Source: Halobacteriovoraceae bacterium (lineage in GTDB: Bacteria; Bdellovibrionota; Bacteriovoracia; Bacteriovoracales; Bacteriovoracaceae). From it: DNA of 59,382 nucleotides. The stretch lies in assembly GCA_002712005.1 (NCBI GenBank), contig PASP01000003.1, positions 1 to 59,382 on the forward strand, read 5' to 3'. The notes beneath the pieces are model-generated. The model searched no databases and was not told the DNA's origin. It saw only the letters and a program-made list of their open reading frames with translations. The translations under genes were made by a program, and so were the position numbers. This document shows, piece after piece, positions 57,563 through 59,382 of the stretch (positions within the stretch are counted from its first letter, which is position 1; each line of letters starts with the position of its first letter).

Positions 57563-59382
57563 TTATTTTAAAAATTCCCTGATTTCACTATCACTTGGGT
57601 CTAGTTTGAAACAACTTTGAAAAGTACTAAGTTTTTCCATTAAGGAATACGAGAGAGGAGGTGTCAGAAGGCCATGGGATCTTCCTTTAATCTTTGACTT
57701 AAATTCCTTTCTTTTGCCAAGAATTTCATTCTTATTTTCAAGAAGTATATTCATTGATTTCATATACTGTGTCAGGGCAAATTGATCTCCATCCCATGTT
57801 GATATCATCATTAAGGGTTTAGAAATATAATATTCATCTTTCAAAAAGCACAGTCCCATTTGTCCACCAAGAAATACCATGGTCATATCAGGAGTAAGGT
57901 CCTCATCATTCGATATGAAGTAGTGATTTTCACTAAAATGAAATTGCTGGGATGCTGATTCATTATAGATAAGTGGTATCTTGTATTCTTGAGCTTTCTT
58001 TTTTAATTCACGCAAGAACTCAAGAGGGACACCTTCTTGGTCCATTTGCCTGACGGGCTCAATCCAGATTCCTTTTAGATGAGAATTTTTAAGATGGGTT
58101 TCCAAGTTTTTGAGAATGGTCTTGTAGTTTTTATCATCAGGATGGGGAAGATGTTGAACTGGAAAGTAGAGTTCGTCTTCACTTGTAAAGTGATGTTGGG
58201 AAAGGGAGCGAGAAAAATTACTACCTTTACCAAAGAGATGTCCTTCAAATGATAAGAAGTAAGACTCTTTTGCGAAACTTGTAGGGTCTTTAAATAGAAT
58301 AGATTTTATAATCTTGTCTACACACTCAGATTGACCAGAGGTCGTGTAAAGGTGACGCATTTCTTTTGGGAACTGGTTGGATATCTGATCGAGTTCATTA
58401 AGAAATTGATGGCCTACAAAGTTAGAGAGGCAAACCTTATTTACCAATTGAGGAATCTGTTCTTGAATGAATTCAAAATTTAAATCTTTAGTCGTTAAAT
58501 TTCCATTTATGCGATTACTAAGTGTACCTTTTTCTTCAGTATTCCATTTGAGTTCTTGCTTGTAATAGAGAACATCTCGAAAAGGAGCATGATCTGGATA
58601 ATCCTCTTTGATAAAAAATTGTTCGTATGCACCTAAAGATAGATTTATAAGTACCATATGAGAGGGGAGCCGGTCTCGGTTTCTACCTTTGATAAATTGA
58701 TACTTACCTTCCATCGCTATTAACGTAAGAGAATATTTTAGAAACTTTCCGATACTCATTCCTTGAACGGTAGGAAGTACAGTTGTATCTATCATGTAGA
58801 GGGAGTTCTCTTTTCCAAAATCAGGATCACTTCTCAATCCTCTCTCATAGGGGTAGAGCTCTATGGGACCTGCAAAGGCTATGGCAGCTAATTCATCATC
58901 TTTTTGTATTCCAAGGCAAACAGAATTCTTATCATGAGCTGTTTTTTTAAAGTAGCTGATATCTGTTTGTCGTGTTGGTTCATAAGAAGCTTTTTCAATA
59001 TCAATTATTTTCGATTTATACTGTTCAAAATTTTGAGCATTGATTTGAATGAGTTTTAAGTTGGTTCCAAACTTCTTGGAAAAACTATCTAGTTCCGTTT
59101 TAATAAAGTCTTGTGCTTGAATGGAAGAGTGCTCGGTCTTCATCGCGACCATTTGTTCATGCCACTTGGACCATCCATTATATGTTTCTTTAGCAGATCC
59201 TACTTTTAGTGTGGGAAGTTCTACTTTTTCATTTTGATAAATTCTCTTAATGATATTTCTTAATTGATTAAAGAGGAATTGAATGTCTTCTGCGCTAAAG
59301 GCCGTATTTAGTCTAAATCTTAAAGTTTTTGCCCCGGCTGGATAGAAGAGTAGACCGTGTTCAAATCTTAATTTAATGAATT
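57563..59382 (-). CDS. Large aminotransferase-GNAT-aminotransferase-like fusion (5' end outside window)
   Basis: The frame stays open to the right window edge, so it has no start here (an internal ATG at 59152 is not the true start). The first ~45 visible residues (LRFEHGLLFYPAGAKTLRFRLNTAFSAEDIQF) are the C-terminal end of a class III aminotransferase. A linker, a GNAT acetyltransferase domain (VCLGIQKDDELAAIAFAGP, VQGMSIGKFL) and a second aminotransferase-like domain (SGQSECVDKIIKSILF, IEPVRQMDQEG) follow. In the second domain the Asp-Glu-Val is replaced by NES and the PLP lysine region reads FLGGQMGL, so it is probably inactive. At least 605 residues are visible. Confidence 0.7.
   Translation of the reverse strand, partial: FIKLRFEHGLLFYPAGAKTLRFRLNTAFSAEDIQFLFNQLRNIIKRIYQNEKVELPTLKVGSAKETYNGWSKWHEQMVAMKTEHSSIQAQDFIKTELDSFSKKFGTNLKLIQINAQNFEQYKSKIIDIEKASYEPTRQTDISYFKKTAHDKNSVCLGIQKDDELAAIAFAGPIELYPYERGLRSDPDFGKENSLYMIDTTVLPTVQGMSIGKFLKYSLTLIAMEGKYQFIKGRNRDRLPSHMVLINLSLGAYEQFFIKEDYPDHAPFRDVLYYKQELKWNTEEKGTLSNRINGNLTTKDLNFEFIQEQIPQLVNKVCLSNFVGHQFLNELDQISNQFPKEMRHLYTTSGQSECVDKIIKSILFKDPTSFAKESYFLSFEGHLFGKGSNFSRSLSQHHFTSEDELYFPVQHLPHPDDKNYKTILKNLETHLKNSHLKGIWIEPVRQMDQEGVPLEFLRELKKKAQEYKIPLIYNESASQQFHFSENHYFISNDEDLTPDMTMVFLGGQMGLCFLKDEYYISKPLMMISTWDGDQFALTQYMKSMNILLENKNEILGKRKEFKSKIKGRSHGLLTPPLSYSLMEKLSTFQSCFKLDPSDSEIREFLK

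Noticed and set aside
1-59382. tRNA genes and CRISPR arrays
   Set aside because: No cloverleaf with an anticodon stem and CCA-end and no regular direct-repeat array was seen; a tRNAscan or CRISPR search was not possible.

Overview
The window is AT-rich DNA from a Gram-negative bacterium: lptD, surE and nlpD imply an LPS outer membrane. The dense ATGA-overlapped housekeeping operons and the divergent sequences fit Bacteriovoracales/Bdellovibrionota (Bacteriovorax or Halobacteriovorax type). That placement is recognition of gene content and style, not a computed phylogeny.

Left host flank (1-18288). It opens with the 3' end of a 5S rRNA gene and its terminator, then a lone exported protein-glutaminase-like protein and a DoxX-like membrane protein. 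A translation/RNA-modification block follows: rimM, trmD, a SPOUT RNA methyltransferase, rplS, rnhB, a PD-(D/E)XK-like protein and an exported glycine-rich protein. Next come a STAS protein, rsmI, a metallo-beta-lactamase-fold hydrolase, accD, folC, lptD, a PabA/TrpG-type amidotransferase, a TrpF-like protein, surE and an NlpD-like lipoprotein. A convergent minus-strand group ends the flank (DEDD exonuclease, small ferredoxin, lipoprotein, hypothetical). A 76-nt candidate small RNA with two AGGA-loop hairpins (CsrA/RsmA-sponge style) closes it, and the prophage has inserted into its terminator.

Prophage (18289-53868, about 35.6 kb). It is bounded by a perfect 27-bp direct repeat, and both ends carry the same pair of 11-bp-spaced GGTGTGCAA repeats, read here as integrase arm sites. 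From the left: a PP-loop protein, a GIY-YIG-like chimera, O/P-type replication genes, an XRE regulator, endolysin, holin candidate, a run of very small genes with an HNH endonuclease, NinG, terminase, a DNA methyltransferase, portal, scaffold, capsid, connectors, tail tube, tail chaperone with a -1 frameshift site, a 618-aa tape measure, and tail-tip and fibre proteins. It is probably a siphovirus-like phage. A minus-strand bPH2-domain moron with its own promoter follows. The immunity region has a leaderless CI-like repressor facing a Cro-like gene across operator palindromes. Rightward early genes come next: a RecE-like exonuclease, a putative annealing protein, SSB, a coiled-coil protein, small genes and a tyrosine integrase beside attR. 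In the circular phage this early operon would run through attP into the O/P genes, so integration separates the replication genes from the early promoter.

Several small phage genes are interrupted (TGA at 22239, TAG at 23609, TAG at 45242, a frameshift near 51450), which suggests early decay or recoding.

Right host flank (53869-59382). This is one minus-strand operon. In transcription order it holds a very large aminotransferase-GNAT-aminotransferase-like fusion cut by the window edge, a C45/penicillin-acyltransferase-type protein, a class III aminotransferase, and ScoA and ScoB of a 3-oxoacid CoA-transferase. It looks like an amino-acid or amine acylation/degradation pathway whose substrate cannot be read from sequence.
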